A stretch of 64,000 nucleotides of DNA from Apophysomyces variabilis (taxonomy: Eukaryota > Mucoromycota > Mucoromycetes > Mucorales > Mucoraceae). The position numbers were made by a program, and so were the translations under genes. The stretch lies in the NCBI GenBank assembly GCA_002749535.1, contig MZZL01000128.1:1-64000 (forward strand). The letters are read 5' to 3'. The notes under the pieces were generated by a model that searched no databases, was not told where the DNA came from, and saw only the letters and a program-made list of their open reading frames with translations. Of the stretch, positions 23,500-35,026 are shown piece after piece (within the stretch, counting starts at the first letter, position 1; every line of letters begins with the position of its first letter).

Positions 23500-25151
23500 C
23501 TATGGTTTGCAATATTTAGAGGTTACAAGACTGCAACCAAACATGGCCATCAGGGCACAAATGGCAAACATCATTGATGTTGATAAGTCGTCCACCTATA
23601 ATCATTAAATAGGTCAATTCGTACTAGTCTCCGTCACCACTTACATGCCACATGATTACGCCTACTCCTAAGTTCATGGGTATCCTCAACAAGGTCATCA
23701 CGGCCGCACGGCTCTCCTCGGGGATTGCTTCAGCTTTCAGCGAGGAAATAGAAGGGTAATATAGTCCAGTTGTAAACTCAAATATGTGGTAAGCCAAGAT
23801 CAGCAAAGACAGCTTATAAAAGAGATCGAGAGGTTAAGATTGCGATGAATTCAATTGTTCTTACCGAGGACCGTTCGTAATACGCCATTATTGCAAAGGC
23901 AACGCTTGCTAGACCAAGGGCCACGGCCAATAAGCGATCTTTAGTTAAGTGCTGGACAAACTTGATGGAAGCAGGAGACGCGGTTTGACGATCTACTGTT
24001 TGAAACGCCAATGAGCCAAGCATAACAGCAAACATCAATGTCGAAAAGAGATAACCAAGGGGAAGCTCGTTGTCAGCACCATCTATTGCTATTAAGTATT
24101 GACCGAATCACTAGATAAGAAAAGCTCACATATATCGGCAACTGCACTTTCAATCACGGGTGTATACAGGAGGACAAATGTATACATTGAACATTCAAAA
24201 AACGTCTGCGCTGCTCCAAGCACCAATATACGGGAATCTGGCATAAAACGTGAGTTTCGCATATTCTACATGAACGAAATCATGGTATTTTTACCGCTCC
24301 ATAGTGTGTGGCAGCCATTCAATAACGTGCGTCCTAGATTCATTTCGGTCTGAGGAACAAATGGCTTATGATTAACTGATAATCGAAAAGAAACCAGCAG
24401 AGCTTTCTCTTTACTTTGCTGCACCGTTCTCCATAGTTTTCCGGCCATGTTGTATAAATAGTCATTGCTGTTAACGCGGATAGGCACATGGCTGCTTTAT
24501 ACGGTGCATTGACTCCAAAATAATCCACCAAGACATTGGCGACAAATCCGGCAACAATTGCCACAAGGCCATTGTAGAATGTACCTTTCGCAAACGTTTG
24601 CGAGAGCCATTCTGTAGGAAATCCTCGCGAAGTATGCTCGGAAACGTACCATGCTTCAAATACACTATAGCAAAGTGCTGTGGCAAGGCCTGACAAGACG
24701 TGTGATATCCAGACAATGAGGAAAACCTCTATTAATCGAACGCAAAGCGCAGCAATGGTGACTCCACAGAAGATAAGACAAACTCGTCGTCTGCCCCTAG
24801 AGAGAGTGTCAAAAAATTAACCAAAAAAAAAAAAGGCGCACCGGTTTACCAGTTCCTGCTTACCAAGAGTCCGCCATGCTTCCTACTGCAGTTCCTGCAA
24901 TAGCACTGCTTACAAAACCTGTGAGAAATAGCGTTGCTATTTCAGTCAGATTGAATCCATAAGATTGATATAGCTTGTATAGGTACGGTCCTTGGAGCCA
25001 ATCCGCTCCTAAATCAAACATGAGCTGGAAAGCATCATCAGGAACATGTCCTACCCATGACTGTCAAGTACACTAGCAGGTACTGGCGTTGAAACAATCT
25101 GAATTTCTCCCTATGGTTTGCATGGTTGCTCTCCATGTCCAAAGTCTCCAT
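23500..25151 (-). CDS. MFSD5-like (molybdate-anion transporter family) MFS protein
   Basis: Eight exons on the minus strand: 25151-25055, 25008-24864, 24796-24415, 24349-24295, 24237-24130, 24082-23865, 23812-23645 and 23595-23500, 422 residues. The family signature near the N-terminus is QRQYLLVYLTVMGADWLQGP followed by YLYKLYQSYGF. Then come ATLFLTGFVSSAIAGT, LATALCYSVFEAWYV, WLSQTFAKGTFYNGLVA, ILVLGAAQTFFECSMYTFV, ELPLGYLFSTLMFAVM and GLYYPSISSLKAEAIPEESR, all in the order seen in MFSD5 proteins. About a dozen hydrophobic helices are expected in the membrane. MFSD5 proteins are linked to molybdate uptake in algae and animals; the substrate here is inferred from family only. Start may be 25151 or the in-frame ATG at 25136. 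Divergent from the PDCD2 gene with a 124-bp gap. Confidence 0.88.
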
Positions 25152-25275
25152 CACGAACAAGGTTGCACAGTGATGAAACGGACCTCAAACGAAACCCCGC
25201 TTGTCTGGACAATGGATGAAAAGCCACAACGGATAGAAAACTTGAAAAGCAAACTCCTTTTTGAACAGCCTGTAC
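25152..25275. promoter_or_regulatory. Compact divergent promoter between MFSD5-like and PDCD2 genes
   Basis: Only 124 bp separate the two start codons, so the upstream elements of both genes must lie here or overlap the first exons. No factor site was identified with confidence. Confidence 0.5.
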
Positions 25276-26756
25276 ATGGACACTGACAGCGATATCTCGG
25301 AGCTCGATCAACGCGAACTTAGCGAGGCATTAGCTTTGGATAAATGGGCACCTCAGCTTGGATACGCAGAAGATCCTGAGACCCCGCTTACAGCGGATAC
25401 GTTTCCAAGCAAGTCTGGAGGAAAACCCGTAAGACGTACCAGACGTGGAGTAATGCGGAATATAATGAATGCATTGGGTTTTTCTAGGCTTGGTTGAATC
25501 CCGAACATGTTCTGAATGTAGAAAGAGCAACCTGTGGCAACTGCGATCAACCCATGTGCTTACTGCTCCAGGTAACTGCATACCCTGTGCGAGAGTTGAA
25601 AGATATTGAAAGAGTCGTACTAGCTATATACGCCTGAGGATCATCCAGAGGAGGCTTTCCATAGAGCAGTCTACGTGTTCTGCTGTAGAGACGGAGGCTG
25701 CCTTAAGCAAGACTGGAAAAAAAGGTACAGAATTTATACAATGCTGAGGGGTTTTCTTTTTCTGACAGATCTATCAGCTTCAAGGTTTATCGTAGTCAAC
25801 TTCCGCGTGAAAACCCTTATTGGCCGCCAACGTCCGAAGATGATGATGAAGAAGAAGAAGAGAAGAACGGAAAGGAAATTACGTTTTCGGCTAAAGAATT
25901 CGAGCCACCTATGCTCTGTGTGATCTGTGGGATGGCAGGGACCAAGAAATGCGGTCGATGCCACGCAACCCATTACTGCTCTAGACAGCATCAACTCGTT
26001 GACTGGAATATGTGCCGACACAAAGAATTCTGCAACAAGACTCTTACAGGCAAAGAAAAGGACACCGTAGAGCGGCTCCGTCAATCGAAGGTTTTCGATG
26101 AAAAAGAAATTGTGAACGAACCAGAAGGGAAAGGGGAGGACGGAAAGGAAGAGGAAGAACAGCGAAAGTTTTTCGAGGAAAACAAGGAAAATGAAGGTGC
26201 TCGATCTGCAAAAGCAAACTTTGGTAAGTTATTGGACGGGAAACAGATGGCTTCGTTCGAGTAAGGACTTATTGTATTTTCCCTCTCCTTCCCAGATGAA
26301 AGTTTGGCACTGGTGCCAGCAGGTGATGAAACCTACGGCGATTCGGCAGTAGATGTGGACGAGACATTCTTGAAGTTCCAATTAAGAATCCAGCTGTATC
26401 CAGAGCAAGTCATTCGATATGACCGCGTGGAATATGATATGCCTGACCGAGAGCCGCTATGGGTACAGAAGAACTACAAACCATCAGCTATACCAGATTG
26501 CGATCGTTGCGGAAGACCTCGGACGTTTGAGTTCCAAATTCTGTCCACATTGCTTAATTTCCTTGGTGTCTCCCACATAGCAACCGATTCACTTGACTGG
26601 GGTTCACTCTATGTATATACTTGCAAATACAACTGTCCGATAGGTAACGATGTATTTGCTGAAGAATATATTTGGAAGCAAGACTTCTCAGCAGATGGCA
26701 TGAAACTTGGACCTAAAGAAGAAGAACTTTTGCGTCGTGGACATGCAAGAGGTTGA
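25276..26756 (+). CDS. PDCD2/Tsr4-like protein, uS5 chaperone family
   Basis: Model: 25276-25428, 25488-25571, 25624-25724, 25778-26223 and 26296-26756, 414 residues. The N-terminal PDCD2 part has the paired CxxC (ATCGNCDQP, CCRDGGC) and SFKVYRSQLPRENPYWP. In the middle is a MYND zinc finger: CVICGMAGTKKCGRC, HYCSRQHQLVDWN and CRHKEFC supply the expected Cys/His ligands. A Glu/Lys-rich linker follows. The C-terminal PDCD2_C domain has QLRIQLYPEQVIRYDR, CDRCGRPRTFEFQI, SLDWGSLYVYTCKYNC and EEYIWKQDF. The MYND finger places it with PDCD2 rather than PDCD2L. Yeast Tsr4 and animal PDCD2 escort newly made ribosomal protein uS5 (Rps2) in 40S assembly; the same role is inferred here. Confidence 0.92.
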
Positions 26757-26759
26757 TTA

Positions 26760-27395
26760 ACATAGACTTAATTTTGTTTTATAATTTGCATCCATACTTT
26801 AACATTGTTCTATATATTCAAAATATGTTATGTTCTGTATTACATATCGTAAAAAGACGACCTTCCCTTGGGAAGGTGTCTCATTTTGAATGTCGGCAAA
26901 CCTTTGATTTGCTTCAGGATAACACGTCATAGACTTGACGATACCCGCTTTGGGCTATGTGTTTGCAGAAGAATTGCTAAACTATGCTACATCAGCTTTG
27001 CGCTAGACAAAAGTTATTCATAGTTAACAGACGGGCAGTAGTTCGTTACTATTTTAACAGGCCTTGTACCGAACCGATAAGTCATTTTGCGCAAGTGTCC
27101 TATGACTTTTCTTTTCCCCATATTAGACAAGATTTTAGAAGATGGTGATCTAAAACATCTATCTACAGCAAACTTTAACTCGCGAACTCTTTGATCGTCG
27201 CCAGTCAGGTTTTGCAGCAGCCGATGCCGTTATTTTTTCACAGATGCAATCCTATTTTCTCTAGCTCTTCTGCTGGAGATCATAAGCCTTGGAATCATTT
27301 GGAAACATCGGCTAGAACCAATTTCAATCGATTGTGTCTTATTTAGAATTCAAAGATTAATATACAAGATGCTGTAGCCCATGCAAGTTTCTATG
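26760..27395. other. Intergenic between convergent genes
   Basis: 3' regions of the PDCD2-like gene (plus) and the GNAT gene (minus). No reading frame of note. Confidence 0.5.
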
Positions 27396-27399
27396 GTAT

Positions 27400-27927
27400 T
27401 TAGACCGTGCAGCGGTAACGCATGGCCACTCTACGGTTGGCATCCAGTCCACGCTCAGCTTCATGATGCAAGATTTGTAGTAGTTCAGGTGTCAGTTCTT
27501 CCGTTGGAACCACTTGAAAGCCAAGGCTAGCGTAGAATGGTGCGTTCCATGGCAGATCACAGAATGTTGTGAGTGTCACTTGCGAATAATGCGATTCGGC
27601 GGCCCATCGGCAAATGGCAGAAACCATAGATCTTCCTATGCCTTTACGACCTTGATCGGGATGAACGTCCATTTCTACGAGATGAACATGGTCGCTATTG
27701 ATGATATCGATCATAGCAAAACCAGCTTCCTTTTTGTCTTCTGTCAGTGCAACCCATAGTCTGCCTTCTTGCTGCGCGAGATAAAGGTCATTCTCGTCCG
27801 TAACTTCGTTTAGTATTGATTCTGGTATATGTCCCTTCAAAAGCTTTGCTGCCGCTGCGGCCTCTATACCTGGGAGAATAGGGATATTCTCAGGTGAAGC
27901 TTTGACAATCGAATAAGCGGAGCTCAT
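27400..27927 (-). CDS. GNAT-family N-acetyltransferase
   Basis: An intronless 175-residue protein. The GNAT fold is shown by LWVALTEDKKEAGFAMIDII (beta strands 2-3), HLVEMDVHPDQGRKGIGRSM, which is the acetyl-CoA-binding motif A with Q/RxxGxG/A, and PWNAPFYASLGFQVVPTEEL (motif B, the typical FYxxxGF). These enzymes move an acetyl group from acetyl-CoA to an amine. The acceptor cannot be predicted: close relatives are annotated generically. The start ATG at 27927 is the first Met of the frame and the length is normal for a single GNAT domain. No targeting signal is seen, so cytosol is assumed. Confidence 0.88.
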   Translation of the reverse strand: MSSAYSIVKASPENIPILPGIEAAAAAKLLKGHIPESILNEVTDENDLYLAQQEGRLWVALTEDKKEAGFAMIDIINSDHVHLVEMDVHPDQGRKGIGRSMVSAICRWAAESHYSQVTLTTFCDLPWNAPFYASLGFQVVPTEELTPELLQILHHEAERGLDANRRVAMRYRCTV

Positions 27928-27929
27928 TG

Positions 27930-30085
27930 CAGATACATAACCATATAGTGTTTGTTGGATTCAATCAGGCCTGTAGCAGAAACAATAATGAAGATACTTT
28001 GTCTTGTTGATATGCTACTGTAAACGTATGGATACGGGCAAAAAAGACGTGCGCCTCTATTTACTCTAACATTTTTTTAGCTCCTCCTTGCCATACATGC
28101 TGAGTAAAATAACGATGTACAAGTGTTCTCCGAAGGTCGGCGATATGCAATGGACGATCTCTCTCATCGTTGAAAATTTACCTACATTCAAAATTACCTT
28201 TGTTTCAATGATTCTTTTGCAAGCCTTATCTTACCTTCCTCAACCTAGCAGGTTATCTCTGTGATTTGCTATGGTAATATCGGGGAAAAAGGGAAACAGA
28301 GAGAAGAGACAACATCATTTTTCTCGTTTTAAGCCAAGGCCTAACTCTTGTTCATGAAATCTACAAGGAGTTTACTATAATGGATGTCCAACTTGTTTGG
28401 ACACCCATTGCCCTGCTAAAAATTATGAAGGACGAAGTCTTACCGTCTTTGATGCTAAAATTTGGAAGAAATATACAGTGCTTACTTTACTATTGAATGG
28501 ATTATGCTTCAAGCTGTAACACTTACTGGCTTGTGATAGTCGTTACAAGATTAAGAAGACATACCAATGCCAGAACAATTCATAGTTGGATTATGGTTGG
28601 ATATCCGACAGGCTCACAAACAGCAATTCACTCGTCTCGGCAAATAAAGATATGTCAGTTTTTGCTTCTAGACAAAGCTTTCCTAAGTCTTAAAAAGTTA
28701 TCAGGCCGGCAATTTTGTCGAGATCACCTTTCTATAACACGCGGTTCTTCAATTCTTTTCTTAAACCTTCGTCAGAGGCAAAACAACATATATCAGTTTG
28801 CATTCAGGTCTCCGTGAAGGAGCAGGCTCTACAGCATCCTGTACCCTGAGCTCATATCTACGCTTCTGTTAGTTAACCGGAAACGCAAATTGAACCTAAG
28901 CTTGTTGCCTTTGTTTGTCTTTATTTTCGGTTTCTTTTTTGATGTCTTATCCTGATTTCCCGTTTTCTGGCGCTTCACTTGACCAAATCCGTTGACGGGA
29001 TTTCAATAACTGATTCATCAAATACTAATGCGTGTTCAAGCCTGGGCTATAGCTTAAGTAAAAGCCGCAGCTCAAACCCAAGCTAAAAGCGCTGTCGGTT
29101 GGTTTATATCAAAGAGTCGGATTTAAATAAAATGTCGTCAAAAAACAAGATTGCCTATCGTGATATTGTGCCGGGTATGCTGATTTTGTAAGCATTATTC
29201 TGAGTAATTTCGTTGATGCACCCTATAATTTGGGTTGCTAAAATGAATCTTTCTTGTCTACTGTGATTGTGTCAAGCAATTATTGCAAACAAAATCTCGT
29301 CCAATGTGTAGACCAGACATAACATTTTATTCCAGGTAATGCAGGCGTCCGAGCTCAATAGAACAGTAACAATCACTTGCATTCATAGACTCGGTTGGAA
29401 GGTGATTGTAAGACAGATGGAAAGATGACAGGTATTTCAACGCTAAGCCATAAGATTATTTTCTTCTATAAACGCAAATGTATATACTGCATTCATATTG
29501 AAATATATGCGGGATGTCCTAGTTGAAGTAAGGGTAGGGCTGCGAAAAGTTGGGTTATCGGCTCTGCAGCTTTACGCTCAACACCTTAAACGTTGGCTAG
29601 CAGAAAGGTGTGGGGTATAGCAGAGACGAGCATAGTGGGCTGAAAATTAAAGTTGTGTTGCACAGCGACAGTTGTTATTGAGATGACCGCTGTCAATTTC
29701 TTCCTCAAATTTCAAGGGTATCTGGAACAAGTATTGTTCATCATCAGTATGCTACGTAATGTCCAACTTATACCCTATAGCACTGTTACTCACCGTGTTA
29801 CTGTAAGTATTAATTGTTTCTTTGTTATGGTTGTTTACTGCGTTGGCTGGTTTGAATAACTTTGTCACACGTTGTATTATCACATGTTAGACAATCGAAA
29901 AGCATGGAATCTGTTTATCAAAAACTTTGGCGGCTAGGACAGCAAGTTAAGGGATGCGGAGAGTCAATCTGGCCATCAGCGGCAGTAAGCCTAGAAATGA
30001 GGGGAGGGTGGCGAAGGTGGAAAGGAACCAACGACGGTGAACTTTTTTCCTTCACTTTCTTTCGTATTCCCTTGCTCTCTTTCCT
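27930..30085. other. Long gene-poor stretch
   Basis: No supported gene in about 2.1 kb. A 106-codon plus frame (28497-28817) lacks family features. A short inverted repeat lies at 28380-28408. 29653-30070 contains a T-rich leader and short frames upstream of the FAD synthase start. Confidence 0.4.
28380..28408. repeat. 29-nt imperfect palindrome
   Basis: Arms of 12 bp (ATGGATGTCCAA and TTGGACACCCAT) pair with one mismatch around a 5-nt loop. No gene end is nearby, so it is unlikely to be a terminator. It could be two abutting terminal repeats of a lost element. Confidence 0.55.
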
Positions 30086-30088
30086 ACC

Positions 30089-31094
30089 ATGTCGCCTGAC
30101 GCAATTTTCAATCATGGATGCACCGCTAATGACATCGATCCCTCTTTTCAATCCCTTAGCCCTTATGATTTTGGTCACATTGAGCGTACAGTGTATCACT
30201 TGGCTGAAGGAGACGATACATTAGCGTTGAAGGTGAAAGAAGCGCTGAATGTCATTGAAGAAGCCTATCGTCGCTACGGGTTAGGCAAATTTGGGCACGC
30301 AATTATATGTGTGCAGCTAAATTCTTATTGCTTGTACTAAAGCTGATACATTCCTCTTATAGATTGGAAGGCATCTCGCTCTCATTCAACGGCGGCAAAG
30401 ATTGTACAGTCCTTTTGCATCTCGTAGTTGCGGTTATGTCTCGTTTATATAAGCTGCACCATAAGCTGCGTACTGTATTCGTCACTTACCCTAATCCATT
30501 CCCTCACGTCGATGCCTTTGTCAAGGCATGCGCAACACGATACCGTTTGGACTGTGTTTCCATCCCTGGTCCGATGCGACAAGCATTACAACAGTTCTTG
30601 GACATTACAGAGCCAAAACCCAAAGCTATTTTTGTTGGTATACGGCGGAATGATCCGTATGCAGGTAATAGAGTAAACTTGATGTGGTCAGAAGGATAGA
30701 AAAAGGAAAAAATGCTAAATAAGGGGGATTTCCTATTATCTTACTAGATCAACTGACACATTTTGACATGACGGACAAAGGCTGGCCTGAGTTCATGCGT
30801 GTGCATCCGATCATCGATTGGTCTTATAAAAATATCTGGGACTTCCTGATCAGATTACGGATACCTTACTGCTCGCTCTATGACCAAGGGTAAATTCTTC
30901 GGGAAGTATTGCACATAGATATGCTATTAACTACGTTGTCTCCATAAAGCTTTACATCTTTAGGCAGCATGGAGAACACCCACCCAAATCCGGATCTAAA
31001 AGATGACAAGGAAATATGTGGATACCGACCGGCTTACAGGCTAGAAAATGAGCTGCATGAACGGTGTGGCCGGATCGGTTCTTCGAAGACCTGA
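30089..31094 (+). CDS. FAD1: FAD synthase (FMN adenylyltransferase), PAPS-reductase fold
   Basis: Transfers AMP from ATP to FMN to make FAD, the last step of flavin cofactor synthesis; cytosolic in yeast. Model: 30089-30279, 30363-30664, 30748-30889 and 30950-31094, 259 residues. Motifs: ISLSFNGGKDCTVLLHL is the family's PP-loop-like nucleotide site, PKAIFVGIRRNDPYA is the conserved GxRRxDPY, and then FMRVHPIIDWSYKNIWDFL and IPYCSLYDQGFTSLGSMENT. The C-terminus has GYRPAYRLENELHERCGR. All four exons are needed to restore these blocks. The donor at 30280 (GG/gttagg) is not the strongest GT nearby, but it is the only one giving the expected RYGLEGISLSF junction. Length resembles fungal single-domain FAD1. 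Confidence 0.93.
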
Positions 31095-31099
31095 GAACG

Positions 31100-31610
31100 C
31101 TATACAAGGAAATTTAACTTAGCGTATTGTCATGGATGAGTTGATGGGAGCAAACGTAGCAGGGGTATCTAGAACATGTAGATAATTTCCCAAGTTTAAA
31201 AAGATTAGATCTACTACCTTGAGTCTTACGTATTGCCTGATTCTAGTAGACCATAAAAGAAGAAATTAATAAAGGAAAGCGTAAAAAAAACAGAGGCATG
31301 TAAACGTTTGTGAGACATTTGATAAAACTTCTTGTGCATGAGCCGTCATTTACTAGATTTTCAACTTACTGTCAGTTTTGCATTCGTTGATGATTATTAA
31401 TGCTGATGCGTTTATGAAAGAGTGATAATCGATTGATTAGACAGAATATCACAAGAATCATTTTCCCTTTAGTAAAGGGTGCTATTCTCAAACAAGAGGC
31501 GCTCCGCTTTTTAAACATTTTGCCACGCCGCCCATTTTTGGACTGTCGTCGGGTAACTCACGTTTTATTATAGCACCATTCAAACATCCTGCATTCAACC
31601 ACAAGGGACA
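31100..31610. other. Intergenic, promoter side of the importin gene
   Basis: No frame of interest. The region is A/T-rich to about 31490 and becomes more mixed before the start codon. Confidence 0.5.
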
Positions 31611-31612
31611 CG

Positions 31613-34600
31613 ATGTCTGCGCCTCCCGTAGCTAAAGTATTGGAAGTCCTTTCTACCTTATACTCCTCGGGTGATCCACAAGCTAAAAAAGATGCCAACC
31701 GTTGGCTACAGGACTTTCAGAAACAGGTATTTCCAAGAGTTTCTCGAAAAACTGATTTACTGATTCTTAATAGCCTGATGCGTGGGCCGTGGCCGACTAC
31801 TTGATTAAATCCAAAGACGCTAATATTGAAACTCGACTATTTGCAGCGCAAACATTTAGACATAAAGTAACGAAGACAACAAATAACTAGAACTTTCGCC
31901 CTCCTGAACACCTGTTGACCTAGATTACATACGATCTTCATGATCTTGATTTGGACGCTCGGTTGACGCTCCGTGAATCATTGGTACAGCTGCTCTGGCT
32001 TTCATGCTCGGGCCCCAAGGTCATCACGGTCCAGCTCTGTCTGGCAGTTGCTGATTTGGCTATTCAACTGCCGGACTGGAACACTGTAGTGCAGGATATT
32101 GTCGAAAAATTTGGCAAATCGCCAGAAACAGCGGCTTGTTTGCTGGAATTTCTCAAAGTGCTTCCGGAAGAAATGAGTGGAAATAGCCGATTGCCGCTCT
32201 CTGTAAGTGGGAGTGAACGGTTCTTTGTCTTGGCTTGCTGATGTAATTTTTTTTATTAGGATAAAGAATATAAGGACAGGAGCATCGATCTAATTGAGCG
32301 AAATGCGGACGAAGTGATGAGATTACTGGTGATGTATCTTCAAACGAGTGGTAAGCGGGAAGTGTGTATTAGGTTGTTCGTGCTAAAGAGATCGTGTCAG
32401 CTGGTAACGTGGAAATACAAGAAAATGCGTTTCGATGCCTTTCAAGCTGGTTGAGAACGGGAGATGTCGATATTCGATTCCTGGGTGCCAGCCCGTTACT
32501 AGACATGACGTTCAATGGCCTTGAACATGAGGAGCTGTTTGATGTATGCGCGGACGTCACATGCGAAATCATCTACGAAACGAGAGATGTGTCAACGGCT
32601 AAACCGTTGATCGAGAAGATCTGCCCCATATTTCAGACCATGTTAGTACGATTAAAAGAAGCTAAGGAAGAGGAAGATACGGACCGCGTACGAGGATATT
32701 GTCGAATGTTTATTGAAGCTGGTGAAGCATATGTGCTATTAATCGCCCAGCATCCTGCGTCCTTTTCTGCGATTATGGAAGGCATTGCCGAGAGTACTGC
32801 ATATAACGATCTTGATATTGTGAAGATGACTTTCAAATTTTGGTACGAATTGACCAACGCGCTGACAACGCCCCACTATGAAAACGCACTACCTTTGTTT
32901 CAAGGTTATTTTGATGCCTTGGTGGATACAATTACGCAACATTTGCACTACCCTGAAGATATCAGTGAATGGACGGCAGAGGAACGAGACGAGTTCCGTG
33001 AATTTAGACATGAAATGGGAGATACACTAAAGGACTGCTGTCGTGTGCTTTCTCCACAGAAATGTCTGATTAAGCCTTTGACGAGATTGTCTGCACTCCT
33101 TAGCGTACCTGACCAGGCAACTTGGCAACAAATCGAGGCTCCTATCTTTTCTTTGCGCGCCATGGGATCCGAAGTGCCTGCAGATGAGAATGAGGTGATG
33201 CCACAGATAATGGAATTTTTATCCAAGCTTCCCGATCATCCCAAGATTCGTTATGCTGCTACCCTTGTTATTTCTCGTTATTCCTTCTGGACACGCCAGC
33301 ATCCTCAATTTATTACTTATCAGCTTAATTTTATTTCGGCGGGATTTCAGAATGACGAAGTAGCTGCTGCCAGTGCCCTGGCTTTAAAACACCTTTGTAA
33401 AGACTGTAGTGAGGTAAGTAGAACATGTTGCAACAAACGAAGAGTTGATTTTCCTTATCATATGATGACGTAGCTTTTGGTCGACTATGTTGGCCAACTT
33501 CATCCATTCTACATCAACGTGGTTAAATCGTTGCCTTATAGTGACGCTCTAGAAGTCACTGAGGCCGTAGCACACGTTCTTGCAGTGCTTCCTGCGACGC
33601 AACTGCAGAATGCATTGCAACAATTCTGTTTGCCGCTTGCTCAAGACTTACATACAATTGTTTCGAAAGATAAAAGCGCTATCGTTCGAGAGGATAGGAT
33701 GAGGGCGGGTGGTAAGTCTTTGGCATACGAAGAGGGAATATGCACTCAAGCAATTCAATCTAGATTTACTTGAACAAATTGGCGCCTTTTTTGATATCAT
33801 ACATCCGGAGATACCACTTGGACAGCCCCATCCTTGTGTTAATTTTATCAACGAGTTGTGGCCCGTATTCGATTTGTGTCTCACAAATTATGGCGGTGAT
33901 GAAAACGTATGTGAACAACTGTGTCGAGCATTCCGTCACTGTATCGAATCCTATAAGCTACACTTTGTTCCTCTTCTACCCCAACTGATGGAACGTCTAG
34001 TGGCTGGTTTCGAGCAGCACGGCATGAGCGTATATCTGTGGGTTTCCCATAAGCTTGTTCGTGAATACGCTGTAGACGGTACAGAAAGTATTGCACCATG
34101 CTTTACCTTGGTTGAACGGTTGAGTGCGTCCATGTTTACGAAACTAAATGTCCAAAAATTCGCAGATATACCAGATGGTAAGAGCGACCTATCATTGTTT
34201 TTGCATGATCGACTGATTCTGTTTCGTAGTGATTGAGGAGTATTTCCATCTTGTGACAAACTTTTTGGACTGTGCACCCACTCCACTTGTCCAGAATCCA
34301 CTCATATCGTCCGTGTTTCAAGCTGGTCTTGCTGGCCTATCCATGGAAGAGACGAAGGCGCTCACTGCCGTGATTACCTTTTACCGTCGACTTCTTGGAA
34401 TTGCCCTTTCTGTGGATGAAATGATTACTTCTGCAAGCAGCACACCTGCTATCGGACAGAACGGTGCCCGTATAGTGAGCCTTTTCAGAGATGTTGGAGT
34501 TAACTTTGTGAGAATGCTATTCGATGGGTTGATCTATCATTATCACTGGGATATGATTCCGGATGTTGCCTCTATCATGAAGTCCCTTGCGCAGCTTCTA

Positions 34601-34855
34601 CCAGCGGAAAGTTCTCAATGGATGGTTACCGTAGTGAATAGCTTTCCAGAACAGTATATGTCATTGCAAGAACGCAGCGAATTTCTTGAGAACTATATGA
34701 GGTTAGTCGATCTTTTTTTTATTAGCATCATCCAGTCTAATCAGACTTTTTTGAATAGAGCACTAGAAGAGAAACAGTGGACTAAAGTCCGTCGGGTTTT
34801 GTCTGATTTTGTTACTGCTTACCGACGAAAGAATGCAAACCGAAGCAGAAAATAA
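31613..34855 (+). CDS. MTR10: Mtr10/transportin-3-like nuclear import receptor
   Basis: A karyopherin-beta that carries SR-type mRNA-binding proteins into the nucleus and helps tRNA traffic in yeast. Model: 31613-31726, 31774-31866, 31924-32202, 32260-32350, 32389-33413, 33474-33704, 33751-34177, 34230-34701 and 34759-34855, about 942 residues, as in the family. Features: KVLEVLSTLYSSGDPQAKKD and WLQDFQKQ at the N-terminus, FAAQTFRHK, then HEAT-like helices throughout (NAFRCLSSWLR, LPDHPKIRYAATLVISRYSF, ALALKHLCKDCSE). The C-terminal KQWTKVRRVLSDFVTAYRRK is typical. One junction is unsolved: the normal donor at 33712 gives the wrong frame with the acceptor before 33751, while a GC donor at 33705 restores it. 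A one-base error is the alternative. Confidence 0.9.
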
Positions 34856-35026
34856 TATGGAGATCATCTGTTTTTTCCTCTAAATAATATTTTAATGAAA
34901 AAGAGGTCGACCTGATAGCGGAGATTGGCAGGACCAAAAATAGCAGCAACTTTTTTTTTCTAATTTGTTGGAAGACCATGGAGATACTCCTGCACTCCTC
35001 TCGCTCTTTTTTTTAATACTTGAACC

